A stretch of 64,000 bases of DNA, taken from assembly GCA_910577295.1 (NCBI GenBank), contig CAJTLS010000002.1, positions 105,767 through 169,766 on the forward strand, in the 5' to 3' direction. Source of the stretch: an uncultured Eubacterium sp. (lineage in GTDB: Bacteria > Bacillota > Clostridia > Lachnospirales > Lachnospiraceae). The notes under the pieces are model-generated. The model saw only the letters and a list, made by a program, of their open reading frames with translations. It searched no databases and was not told the origin of the DNA. Both the position numbers and the translations under genes were made by a program. Each line of letters begins with the position of its first letter. Within the stretch, counting starts at the first letter, position 1. Shown here one piece after another: positions 9,727 to 18,267 of the stretch.

Positions 9727-10366
9727 TATCAGGTTTATCACACGCTGGAAGAAGAACGTGATGATTTAACTGTTGCAGGATGCTGGGCGCATGCGAGGCG
9801 ACGCTTTGATGAGGCAGTAAAAGCCCTGCCAAAAGCAAAACGTAACGAATCCCTTGCATATCTGGCACCGAAACAAATCCAAGCGATATATTGTGAGGAA
9901 AAGAAACTAGCAGATGAATCTGCAGAAAAACGCTTACAACATCGCCAGCTTATCATTAAGCCAATGGTTGATGCCTATTTTGCGTGGGTAAAAGAAAACG
10001 TACACAAAGTTCCTGCAAAAGGAAAAACGTACAATGGCTTTTCTTACTCAATGAATCAGGAAAAATATCACACATCTTTTTAAATGACGGAGAAGTTCCG
10101 ATTGATAACAATGCGGCAGAACAGTCTATCCGGGACTTCTGTATTGGCAAAAGAACGGGGTGATGATTGATACCATCGCCGGAGCTGAGTCCAGCGCAAT
10201 TTTCTACAGTATTGCTGAGACAGCAAAGGCGAACAATCTCAAGCCATATGATTACTTTGAATAATTGTTATCAGAGATTCCCAATCATATGGATGATAAA
10301 GATATGAGTTTTCTGGAAAATCTGTTACCATGGTCAGAGCAGTTGCCAGAGCATTGCCGGAAATAG
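9727..10366 (+). pseudogene. Decayed IS66 transposase (tnpC) fragment
   Basis: The plus strand encodes an IS66 TnpC C-terminal half: HTLEEERDDLTVAGCWAHAR, then QLIIKPMVDAYFAWVKE, then, after a stop and frame change near 10080, pieces matching the DNNAAEQSIR and FYSIAETAKANNLKPYDYF motifs, ending in TAG at 10364-10366. The N-terminal half, tnpA and tnpB are missing. It differs clearly from the intact IS66 next to it (10416-13197), lies in opposite orientation, tail to tail, and so comes from a different, older element. Confidence 0.85.
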
Positions 10367-10409
10367 AGCAAGCACTCCTATCGGAGTGATATTTTTGGCA
10401 TAGTACCCA

Positions 10410-12086
10410 CTATGGGTAAACGTCAAACCATACACCTAACGCTAGAATAAACGCCGCTGGTTTATGAACGGCTGGTTTCCAGCCTTCTTCCGGAAGACTT
10501 TCTGACCATGGCATTAAGTAATCCAGCTCTGCAGGATCTATATTTCCTTTTTCGTCACAGTGTTTTGGCAACTCTGTGAGTATATATCCGAAATAATAAT
10601 ACGGACGGAGATTATTCAGCTTTGCGGTTTCCGAAATACTATAAACCAATGCACTGGAGTTAGCACCATTTGCTGTGTTATGGAACATCCAGTTCTTCTT
10701 GCCCAGGCAGAATGTACGGATAGCTCTCTCTGAAGCCGAATTATCAATCGGAACATCCGGATTATCAAGAAATACTTTTAGGTATTTTTCCTGATTCAGA
10801 CTGTATTTCAGCCCATCAGCTGTTTTGCCCTTTGGAAGTACCGTTGTATCGGAGAGTATTTCTTTTACCCACGCAAAGTAATCCTCAACAAGCGGTTTGA
10901 TAATCAACTGTCGCTTTTGAAGACGTTTCTGGGGTGGTAAATCTTTTAATTTACCATCTTCTTCGTAGAACTTTGCAATCCGTTTCAACGCCTGATGTGC
11001 AATAGAGTTTTTCACTGCAGCCGGATTACTTTTATCAGCTGCCTTAATTGCATCGGCATAATCGCGTCTTGCATGGGCCCAGCAATTCGCATTTATAACA
11101 TCCGGCAGTTTTTTATCAACCAGATGATACTGACTGAGCCCGTCCGTAACAAGGACTCCCTTGTAGTCTTTGTAGAATTCCAGAGGAATGTGATGATCAC
11201 GTCCTTTCTGGTATTCATAGATTACAATCGGACGTTCCGCGTACAGCTCACCGGAGCGGTGCACCCACATGTAACACTTTGTATTAGGGTGGTCGCTGTC
11301 TTTAATGACCCGGGTCGGCGTTTCGTCTGACTGGGTGACCGGAAGTTTTAACAGCTCCTGCTTCATCCGTTCCACAAAAGGAGCAAAATACTTATCAGCA
11401 CATTTAACGATCCAGTTCGACATCGTTTGTTTTGAAATGTTTACACCGTTTCTTTCAAACTCCTGTGCAACACGGTTAAGTGCTGAAGAATTGACATATT
11501 TGACATTTAAGATAGAAGCCAGTAATGATGGTGTAACGATGCTGTTTCGAAGCAGATCCTTTGGTCTCTGCCCTCTTAAGAATTCATCCTGGTGGTCACC
11601 GTCTGTGCCGACATAAACTTCTACAGTATGCAGTTCCACTGTCCATGATTCCGGTTCATGCCTGAGACGCTTGTATGTTTCATCCGGCATTTTTCTCCAG
11701 TTTCCTTTTCCAAAGAATGCATCCAGCTCTTCTTTGGAAACACTGTGGGTAGGTATTACATCAACCGGGAACTCTTTCAAATCGAGTTCTCTCTGACCTT
11801 TGGTTTTCTTCTTTTTTACAGAGATGACTTCGTCAGCTTCCGGTTCAACCATAGAATTATCATACATGGCATCCGCTTCATCAAAGAACGACATCTGTCC
11901 TTCCATAACACTCAGCTTTTCTGAGTGCCTGCCAAAACGGTAACTGTTTGCAAGGCGCACCTGTTCGATCAGCTTCTCGATGTTGTCATTCAGCGTATCA
12001 AGCTGTCCCTGCATTGTGAGTACCATGGTAATGAGTTCCTCGCGGCTTAAGTTATTCCGTTCATCCAATGTATGTTTCTGACTCAT
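10410..12086 (-). CDS. tnpC: IS66 family transposase TnpC
   Basis: 558 residues, normal length for IS66 TnpC. It shows the N-terminal leucine-rich coiled coil (residues 15-50), the FGRHSEKL motif, the central DDE transposase domain (SDETPTRV, LVTDGLSQYH, ANCWAHARRDY) and the C-terminal IDNSASERAIRTFCLGKKNW and NLRPYYYFGYIL motifs. It is the catalytic subunit that cuts and joins DNA at the inverted repeats. The last residues (WFDVYP) are encoded by the terminal inverted repeat, and the stop codon lies just outside the element at 10410-10412, so it is supplied by flanking DNA. Confidence 0.95.
   Translation of the reverse strand: MSQKHTLDERNNLSREELITMVLTMQGQLDTLNDNIEKLIEQVRLANSYRFGRHSEKLSVMEGQMSFFDEADAMYDNSMVEPEADEVISVKKKKTKGQRELDLKEFPVDVIPTHSVSKEELDAFFGKGNWRKMPDETYKRLRHEPESWTVELHTVEVYVGTDGDHQDEFLRGQRPKDLLRNSIVTPSLLASILNVKYVNSSALNRVAQEFERNGVNISKQTMSNWIVKCADKYFAPFVERMKQELLKLPVTQSDETPTRVIKDSDHPNTKCYMWVHRSGELYAERPIVIYEYQKGRDHHIPLEFYKDYKGVLVTDGLSQYHLVDKKLPDVINANCWAHARRDYADAIKAADKSNPAAVKNSIAHQALKRIAKFYEEDGKLKDLPPQKRLQKRQLIIKPLVEDYFAWVKEILSDTTVLPKGKTADGLKYSLNQEKYLKVFLDNPDVPIDNSASERAIRTFCLGKKNWMFHNTANGANSSALVYSISETAKLNNLRPYYYFGYILTELPKHCDEKGNIDPAELDYLMPWSESLPEEGWKPAVHKPAAFILALGVWFDVYP
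10416..10430 (+). repeat. IS66 terminal inverted repeat, tnpC end
   Basis: GTAAACGTCAAACCA; the complement of the repeat at 13183-13197. It lies inside the tnpC reading frame and encodes that protein's residues WFDVY. Confidence 0.85.
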
Positions 12087-12354
12087 CTGACAGCTCCTTT
12101 ACTGATTACCATTATACAGTAAAGTACGAAAATAAGCCAATTAGAAAGATGTCCGTTTTCGTCATTCTGCCTATGGGTGAGGCGCTGTATATGACGCATA
12201 TACGGCAGGAAGATATAGAGTTTTCAAGGTTCAAAAATATATCTATATCGCCCGTATATTGCTGTGAGGTGCCCTGTCGCAGGCTCTGCTAAGGCACACA
12301 AGCGAAATATTCATGTGAAAAATACCGGCAAAAAAATCTCTGTTTTGCACAAAA
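12087..12354. other. Internal spacer of the IS66 element
   Basis: About 268 bases between tnpB and tnpC with no convincing ORF. Such a gap between the accessory genes and tnpC occurs in other IS66 elements. Confidence 0.5.
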
Positions 12355-12711
12355 CTAAAATACCTTTTGAGGATTGACCTCTCTTATTTTAGGCCGGACA
12401 GGATTTAATCCCATCATAAGCATTTCGTACTGCTCACGTGTAAGCTGCATTGCTTCCTCCGGAGTACGGGGCCATGAGAAGGAGCCGTCTTCCAGTCTCT
12501 TGTACAAAAGCAAAAATCCATTGCCCTCCCACAAGAGACCTTTGATCCGGTCTCCTCGTCCGCCGCAGAAAAGAAAGAGTACATTTTTCTCAAACGGATT
12601 CATGTCATACTTAGTTCCGATTAGTTGTGCAAGACCATCAATTCCCTTTCGAAGATCCGTTCTGCCACAGGCAATGATAATCTTCGAAACGCCGGCTGCT
12701 TCAGCGAGCAT
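12355..12711 (-). CDS. tnpB: IS66 family accessory protein TnpB
   Basis: 118 residues with the full TnpB pattern: ACGRTDLRKGIDGLAQLI near residue 15, FLFCGGRGDRIKGLLWEGNG in the middle and KRLEDGSFSWP after it. TnpB (Orf2) is needed for IS66 transposition together with TnpA and TnpC. It overlaps the end of tnpA by 11 bases, which indicates translational coupling. Confidence 0.95.
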   Translation of the reverse strand: MLAEAAGVSKIIIACGRTDLRKGIDGLAQLIGTKYDMNPFEKNVLFLFCGGRGDRIKGLLWEGNGFLLLYKRLEDGSFSWPRTPEEAMQLTREQYEMLMMGLNPVRPKIREVNPQKVF

Positions 12712-13090
12712 GACCGATCACCTCAAACAGCTTGCCGAGCAGCGCATCGGATGCGGTATTCGAAACACCAATGAGTACAGAGCCGGTCTGTATGGTAATA
12801 TCCGGACGAAATCCATTTTCACTTGGCGTGGCAGGATTCATAGCCGGTAGCGGAACTTCCGCAAATGCAACTTCGCTACGCATTGTTTTCACGCATGCTG
12901 TATTAGCTGAATCGGTTGCAAGCTCATAAGTTTCCTGACGGATTCTTTTGAGCCAGTGATAGTAAGTCTGTTCGCAAATGTTGTTTTCGTCAAGCCACTG
13001 CTTGGCAGTCATGCCTTCCGGTCTTTGCAGGCATTGATTGATGATATTTTTCCAATACTGTTTGCGAACCTCGTGTGTACACTTGTTCAT
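12701..13090 (-). CDS. tnpA: IS66 family protein TnpA
   Basis: 129 residues from the ATG at 13090, which follows TAGGAGG; an upstream frame extension to 13165 lacks a ribosome site. The N-terminal helix-turn-helix region (WKNIINQCLQRPEGMTAKQW, then NICEQTYYHWLKRIR) is typical of IS66 Orf1 proteins, which bind the element ends. First gene of the element's operon. Confidence 0.9.
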   Translation of the reverse strand: MNKCTHEVRKQYWKNIINQCLQRPEGMTAKQWLDENNICEQTYYHWLKRIRQETYELATDSANTACVKTMRSEVAFAEVPLPAMNPATPSENGFRPDITIQTGSVLIGVSNTASDALLGKLFEVIGHAR

Positions 13091-13182
13091 TTGATTTAGC
13101 CTCCTATAAAAACTACAAAAACTCCAAAGGGTTTTTAGATTTTTTATAGTATGGCACAAAGTCAAACTTTAGTTAAGGCGAG

Positions 13183-13197
13183 TGGTTTGACGTTTAC
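13183..13197 (-). repeat. IS66 terminal inverted repeat, tnpA end
   Basis: TGGTTTGACGTTTAC; perfect complement of 10416-10430. Confidence 0.85.
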
Positions 13198-13272
13198 TTT
13201 ACCGTAATTATCCACTAAGCGCCATTAATCCATATAACGATATTATATTCCTTTGGAGGAACATTTTCAATC

Positions 13273-13325
13273 AAAAAACACAGCAGCCTAAATCCTTAGT
13301 CCTAAGCTGCTGTTGAATCTTTTTT
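13273..13325 (-). terminator. Terminator of the dynamin/HerA/toxin operon
   Basis: Stem of ACAGCAGC and GCTGCTGT with inner pairing around TTAGGACTAAGG. On the minus strand it is followed by a T-rich run; the plus strand also ends in six T, so it may act in both directions. It lies just after the SUKH gene. Confidence 0.8.
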
Positions 13326-13345
13326 CATTTACATAAATGTAATAT

Positions 13346-13741
13346 TTATAATTTTGATTTTAAATAATCCGACAAACTGTCGTATATCTTTTTTGCTTCA
13401 GAATTTGGTAATGATTTATAAATTTTACCGTCACTATCCTGCCAAATTAATATACCGTCAACTCTAGTATCTTCTACAACATACAAATTCTTAGGAACAG
13501 AACTATTTAATTCCCAAGCCTGATTCGTGACCTTGACAACATTCCTATGCTCCGATTTTGCTATTCCTGTCAGCTCGACTCCGTCGGCTAGAATAGCACC
13601 AAACTTTGCTAAATATTCTTTATATTCTTCTGCAAACTTTAATTTCAAATCATTCTCCGCCTTAGATATTGCCTCTTCATTAGCTGGTTTGAGTGGCAAT
13701 AACTCTGGTAATTTTTCAATTATCTCAATAATATTTGACAT
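13346..13741 (-). CDS. SUKH (SMI1/KNR4-type) immunity protein
   Basis: 131 residues. The fold-defining SUKH pattern is clear: LKPANEEAISKAENDLKLKF, then AEEYKEYLAKFGAI, a central turn with GVELTGIA, and YVVEDTRVDGILIWQDSDGKIY near the end. SUKH proteins are the most common immunity proteins of polymorphic nuclease toxins. The start (ATG 13741) is two bases after the toxin gene's stop and its ribosome site AAGGAG lies in the toxin's last codons, so expression is coupled. It should bind and block the LHH nuclease encoded immediately upstream. Last gene of the operon, followed by a terminator. Confidence 0.9.
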   Translation of the reverse strand: MSNIIEIIEKLPELLPLKPANEEAISKAENDLKLKFAEEYKEYLAKFGAILADGVELTGIAKSEHRNVVKVTNQAWELNSSVPKNLYVVEDTRVDGILIWQDSDGKIYKSLPNSEAKKIYDSLSDYLKSKL

Positions 13742-13743
13742 GT

Positions 13744-14475
13744 TTATTCGTCTCCTTTCAAATCATTTGCTCTAGCTTTCCAGTGATCCTTGCGTTCATT
13801 GTCCCAATTGCTACCTTCACCATGAACTTCAGTCTCTTTTGTATTATCATGCCACAAGCTCTGATTTTTCTTGCCGTTTTTATAATCACCTGTGCGATGT
13901 TCTTCCTCTGTCAATTCGACCAAAGGAGAATCCGCTTTTTGTCCAAGGTGATGCAATTCCAATGGTTTCCCAGTTTTAGCATCCAACGGAGCCAAACCTC
14001 GCGTCATTCTCTGACGGTTTGTTAATCCATCTTCGTCTTCGTAGTCGAGATCAATATTTTCTTTGATTAAACACTTTCTTCCGTTAATTTCAGTTTCTTT
14101 TAATCCAGCGTTCTTCAATTTTTCATATTGATCCATATTTTCAATGTTGTCAACAATTTCATCTGACCAGCCAGTTTCCTCTTTTATCTTTTCCTTTTGT
14201 TCTGGAGTCAGTTCCTTTTGTCCTTCATCAACATCCTCATCCTCAATCTCTTCTGAAAACATTTCATCCCAAAACTCATTCATTGCATCCATCTTTAAAT
14301 CAGTAAATGGGTCCTTATCGCCTTCAAATGCTTCTTCCTGATCATCATGTATTTCATCTTCAAACATCTTATCCCAACAGTCATCGCATTCAGACATGCT
14401 TATTTCTGTATCTGGGCGTATTTCCTGATCTTTATGTATTTCATTTTTCAATTCATGATTTTGTATTTCTGCCAT
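13744..14475 (-). CDS. LHH-type HNH/Endonuclease VII toxin with acidic N-terminus
   Basis: 243 residues. The C-terminal part (about 88-238) is a nuclease domain of the HNH/EndoVII superfamily, LHH branch: TGWSDEIVDNIENMDQYEKL leads in, RTNR-like TNRQRMTRGLAPLD follows, and the catalytic LELHHLGQ motif sits at 172-179, with LTEEEHR and LWHD after it. The first 87 residues are strongly acidic and hold a duplicated WD-[KE]-MF-x-[DE]-EI motif (W34 and W69). No signal peptide, LXG, WXG or Rhs region is present. The gene overlaps the HerA stop codon by one base and precedes the SUKH immunity gene. It is probably a DNA-cutting effector whose acidic N-terminus serves for recruitment or export. Confidence 0.88.
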   Translation of the reverse strand: MAEIQNHELKNEIHKDQEIRPDTEISMSECDDCWDKMFEDEIHDDQEEAFEGDKDPFTDLKMDAMNEFWDEMFSEEIEDEDVDEGQKELTPEQKEKIKEETGWSDEIVDNIENMDQYEKLKNAGLKETEINGRKCLIKENIDLDYEDEDGLTNRQRMTRGLAPLDAKTGKPLELHHLGQKADSPLVELTEEEHRTGDYKNGKKNQSLWHDNTKETEVHGEGSNWDNERKDHWKARANDLKGDE

Positions 14476-17400
14476 TAGATCACCCTTCCTTTCTCCTGAA
14501 ATTCTTCAGTGAATTTCTTATACTGAGTTCTGTACTGCACATTCCTTCTAGCATGTTCATGAATTATCAATGCAAGCACCAGATTAACAGCCTTATTATT
14601 ATAATTATCAACAGGTGGATCAAGATTAGCGGCAACCCCAGCAATCCATTCATGCAAGTCAGTAGAACTATCTTTATTTTTCTCAAATGCATCCGCTGCA
14701 CTAAAGAAGTCATATACAAGTTTTCTTAATGTTACTACCGCATCTTTTCCATTTTGATATAAATACTCAATGAACTCGCATTTCACCATCGCATTTAATC
14801 CAGATTTTATAATAGTTTCCTCAAGCTCATTTATATCTCTTCTATCGACCTTACGGTAGATCTCTTTTTTCATGAGCAAATCAATTAAGTACTGGTCAGT
14901 CATTTCAGTCGTAGTCATTTCTTCGTGGTATGTTTTAATATCATTTGAAGATTTTTTTAGTATGGTTCCTTTATCCTTAAAACAAGATACTTTGCATAGA
15001 ACCGGTTCAATCCAGCCACTCTGTGTAATTGACGCGACTCCCATTTCAAGCTTACTAAGTTCTTCTATTTGTTCTTCATTTAATCCAGCTGCTTTTCCTA
15101 CTAAATTTCGATCCTCAAAATCTGGCAGTCTCATAATAATCTTTGTATTTGTATTTCGAATCACAGACATATCTAACAATGCTGGTGATTGATCGGCAAT
15201 AATAAATCCTTCGCCATATGTTCTCATTTCAGCTATAGCATTCGAAAGCATTTCTACCGATTTTCCTAATAGATTCGCACCTTCACTTGACTGTTCTGTT
15301 GAAGTACGTTTCAAAATATTATGAGCTTCTTCTAATACAGTTACATGACTTAAATCACTATCTGGTTCATTATTCATCATTCTGTATTCCTGAAGCTTCA
15401 ATATAAGTATTCCCATTATTAGTGATTTTGTTTCTGAAGACCCAACCCTACTAAGGTCAACAATCACATCTTCATCAAAAAACTCACTTGACGGAATCTC
15501 GTCTGCTGAAAAAATGAGTCCATTAATACCATTTGTTAAGGATTTCAGTCTTGTAACAAGAGAGCCTATATAGTCACCTTTGTTATCAGCCGAATAATCA
15601 CTTTCATTTAGCACTAGTTTGACTTGTACCATAACGTCAGCAAACGTAGGAAACAGCTTATCATTGTACTTATTTGTTGAAGTTATTAAATCCCATCCTG
15701 ACGCTATATATGCTCTTTCAACAGCATCTTTCAAAATAGCAGGCATTGCAGCATACATCGGCCAACATACATTAAAGATTTCAATCAATCTATCCATATG
15801 CTCCAAGATATGTGTTTCTTCAACAGGAAAACTAAATGGATTAATCCTTAGTAATCTCGAATCCTTTTTTAATGGATTAGTCCCAAATACAGTAACATCC
15901 ATGTTCTGACCAACCATCAATTTATATTCACCTTTTGCCGGTTCAATAACTAAAAACTTCTTTCCCTTCTCAACAAGCTTCTCTAACATCCAATAAATAG
16001 TATTAGATTTACCAGATCCAGTAGAACCTGTTATAAATGTGTGTTTGGATAACTCATCGATTGACAATTCAATTTTTTGCTTCACTATTTTTTCATGCAA
16101 ATGATAAGCGCATCCAATTTCTAAATCCTTTTTCAGTGGATTTAAAGAATATGGTTCCCTTCCAAATGAAACACCAGCAACAACCGGAATTCCTTGTAAT
16201 GATTTCTTAGGGAATGCAATTACATTTGATAGCTCATCTGTTCCAACATACGATGTCGCAGTAACCATCATAACATCCTGCTGTTTTTCATTTGCAGTCA
16301 CAAAAACAGGATGACTGAATAATGAAACATACTTTTTAATCTCAGTAAATGCGCATGATGTCGGACCATCCACTCTTGACCATTCCTGTACAACAGTTGG
16401 CTCGATATAAGAATCTTTGCCCTGAGTAATTCCTTTTAAATAATTTGCAACACTCTTACTTGTAGTTGCATCATATCCCAAAACATATGTTGAATATTTC
16501 CACAAACCTGTAGCTTGGCTCTGATTAACTCTTTCTATAGTCTTTTCCAATCTATCTAACAAATTAGTAACCATGAATGATTTATATGTATATGTTGTAG
16601 ATTCATTCTTTCCTACAGAAAGGCTATGACTTTTACCTTCTGTATTTGCAGTTGAATTCGTAATCGCTTTTGATGACCCCCAGCTATATCCGTATCCAAA
16701 ACTACCACCGATACTAGAACCCTTAGTGTCAGATTTGGATTTCACCTTTTGAAACGCACTAGCGGCTTGTCCAGCTTTACCTCCTATTTTAGCTCCAGTA
16801 CCTGCACCTGCAACAACCCCCGCCGGTCCACCTACGAAAAATCCTGCAATACCGCCTACAATAGCGCCACCAGCTTCAAAAGCAACCTTTGTGGCCCCTC
16901 TTTTACCGCTTATTTCTGAATCAGTATGACTTTTATTCAGTCCACCATTTGCACCAATATTAATAGAATGCGTTTTAAATACTGAATTCGTAGTACTTGT
17001 ACCATTTGTAATAGAACTCATTTCTCCGGTAGTCTCTACTTCGTTTGTCCCCATTTGGAACTGATATTGTGCAAAAGGATTTATTGCTGATGCAATATCT
17101 TCATAACCAGAAATAATCTCACGTGTATCATTTTGAGAAATTGATTCAGCCATAAAAACTACTGTGTACGAGTCTTTTTCCGTTTCAGGAACAATTCCGT
17201 TTAACAACTTATCAAGTCCCTGAGTAATATATTTTTCGGAATATTCTGAAGGTGAATTTGCAAATAATGCTACTGAATTCACTTGATTTACAGGCTTACC
17301 ATCAACTACTACCATTGTATTATTATCAAATAATGTTTCTAATTCATTAGCATCTTTGATAATTTCTGTATGGCTTCCAGGAAAGTTACCTCGAATAGCT

Positions 17401-17789
17401 GCATTTAACAATTCAACATTATCACGAGATTCTTCTTCTCTTCCCTTTCCCTCATTCTTTACAACAAAATACATTTCCGTATTTGTTGGAGTTCTTTTTA
17501 CCACTAAGGCTATTGTATGGTCCCCATCAGCAAAAGTACTCAGGACATTCTTAAAACATTCACCCGGCTCTTGCTCACGATCAAACAACCATTTATCAAC
17601 TTTTACAGCTCTTACGTTACTGCTATAAGACAGTGCTCCATCCTGATTATATTTTTCATCAAAATACAAAACACCATAATCGCTTTCCAACCTTGGCATA
17701 TATGCACGATCTAAGGTATATGCAATTTTCCCAATGTTATCTAACAAAACTTCGTCATTTGGTTTTGTTGTATTTCCTTCTTCCGCCAT
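14475..17789 (-). CDS. HerA-type (DUF87) ATPase with N-terminal glycine-rich insert
   Basis: 1104 residues from the ATG at 17789. The C-terminal half is a HerA/VirB4-like P-loop ATPase: Walker A GSTGSGKS (about 588-595), Walker B VTVLEEAH (about 816-823), a sensor strand with IIADQSP and the later MRLPDFEDRNLV segment. Such ATPases form hexameric motors that move DNA or proteins. The first 580 residues are unusual: a region of unknown fold, then a glycine-zipper stretch (about 304-350, with GGIAGFFVGGPAGVVAGAGT) between two Ser/Thr/Gly-rich repeats, which could insert in a membrane. It sits between a membrane protein gene and the nuclease toxin gene with nearly no gaps, so a role in delivering or controlling the toxin is the natural inference. 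A DNA-processing role is the alternative. Confidence 0.85.
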   Translation of the reverse strand: MAEEGNTTKPNDEVLLDNIGKIAYTLDRAYMPRLESDYGVLYFDEKYNQDGALSYSSNVRAVKVDKWLFDREQEPGECFKNVLSTFADGDHTIALVVKRTPTNTEMYFVVKNEGKGREEESRDNVELLNAAIRGNFPGSHTEIIKDANELETLFDNNTMVVVDGKPVNQVNSVALFANSPSEYSEKYITQGLDKLLNGIVPETEKDSYTVVFMAESISQNDTREIISGYEDIASAINPFAQYQFQMGTNEVETTGEMSSITNGTSTTNSVFKTHSINIGANGGLNKSHTDSEISGKRGATKVAFEAGGAIVGGIAGFFVGGPAGVVAGAGTGAKIGGKAGQAASAFQKVKSKSDTKGSSIGGSFGYGYSWGSSKAITNSTANTEGKSHSLSVGKNESTTYTYKSFMVTNLLDRLEKTIERVNQSQATGLWKYSTYVLGYDATTSKSVANYLKGITQGKDSYIEPTVVQEWSRVDGPTSCAFTEIKKYVSLFSHPVFVTANEKQQDVMMVTATSYVGTDELSNVIAFPKKSLQGIPVVAGVSFGREPYSLNPLKKDLEIGCAYHLHEKIVKQKIELSIDELSKHTFITGSTGSGKSNTIYWMLEKLVEKGKKFLVIEPAKGEYKLMVGQNMDVTVFGTNPLKKDSRLLRINPFSFPVEETHILEHMDRLIEIFNVCWPMYAAMPAILKDAVERAYIASGWDLITSTNKYNDKLFPTFADVMVQVKLVLNESDYSADNKGDYIGSLVTRLKSLTNGINGLIFSADEIPSSEFFDEDVIVDLSRVGSSETKSLIMGILILKLQEYRMMNNEPDSDLSHVTVLEEAHNILKRTSTEQSSEGANLLGKSVEMLSNAIAEMRTYGEGFIIADQSPALLDMSVIRNTNTKIIMRLPDFEDRNLVGKAAGLNEEQIEELSKLEMGVASITQSGWIEPVLCKVSCFKDKGTILKKSSNDIKTYHEEMTTTEMTDQYLIDLLMKKEIYRKVDRRDINELEETIIKSGLNAMVKCEFIEYLYQNGKDAVVTLRKLVYDFFSAADAFEKNKDSSTDLHEWIAGVAANLDPPVDNYNNKAVNLVLALIIHEHARRNVQYRTQYKKFTEEFQEKGRVI

Positions 17790-17801
17790 CAAATCACCAC
17801 C

Positions 17802-18266
17802 TTAATTCAAGACTTTCACAAGACACAAATATGTATTTTGTGCAAGCTGAACACTTGCAACTGACACTGTTTCCTTTTTAGCCTTTGCCCCAAAGAAAGC
17901 TATAGCTAAAATAATCAGCAATACGATTACTGCTCCAATTAAAAGCCCCTTAATCAACTTATTCGTATTTTCTTTCTTTTTTTCGCTCGCAATTACATAT
18001 TCAGCAACATCCCTAAGATAAAGTAGATACTCTTTTCCAAACGACTCGCTTACTGAAACCAGTGATAATTCATCCAAATATTTATTATTCCAAGATGATT
18101 TATCGATCTTTTTGAGTTTTTCGCTTTCAAAATACTCTTCTCTTACTTCAGGAATTTTATCTAATTCCAAAATGTCATTTTTATCGATTCTTCCACGTTT
18201 GATATCAGCAACTATTCTGTCTCTTTTAACTTTCCCATCTACTATGTAGCGGCTCTTATCTAGCAT
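17802..18266 (-). CDS. Small single-pass membrane protein of the HerA operon
   Basis: 154 residues. The N-terminal 100 residues are charged and helical (RDRIVADIKRGRIDKNDILE, then a long helix up to ASEKKKENTNK), followed by one strong membrane segment (LLIGAVIVLLIILAIAFFG, about 107-125) and a short tail of about 27 residues. I recognise no family. The ribosome site lies within the last codons of the dynamin gene, and the start is one base after that gene's stop, so the two are coupled. It could anchor the GTPase or the ATPase at the membrane. Confidence 0.75.
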   Translation of the reverse strand: MLDKSRYIVDGKVKRDRIVADIKRGRIDKNDILELDKIPEVREEYFESEKLKKIDKSSWNNKYLDELSLVSVSESFGKEYLLYLRDVAEYVIASEKKKENTNKLIKGLLIGAVIVLLIILAIAFFGAKAKKETVSVASVQLAQNTYLCLVKVLN

Positions 18267-18267
18267 T

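Larger units (their letters stand above)
10416..13197 (-). mobile_element. Intact IS66-family insertion sequence
   Basis: A 2782-bp element with the classic IS66 order tnpA-tnpB-tnpC on the minus strand. The ends carry perfect 15-bp inverted repeats that begin GTAAACGTCAAACCA (10416-10430, and its complement at 13183-13197). The eight bases outside the two ends do not match, so I see no target duplication; this could reflect later rearrangement with the neighbouring IS66 remnant. All three ORFs look intact. Confidence 0.88.
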
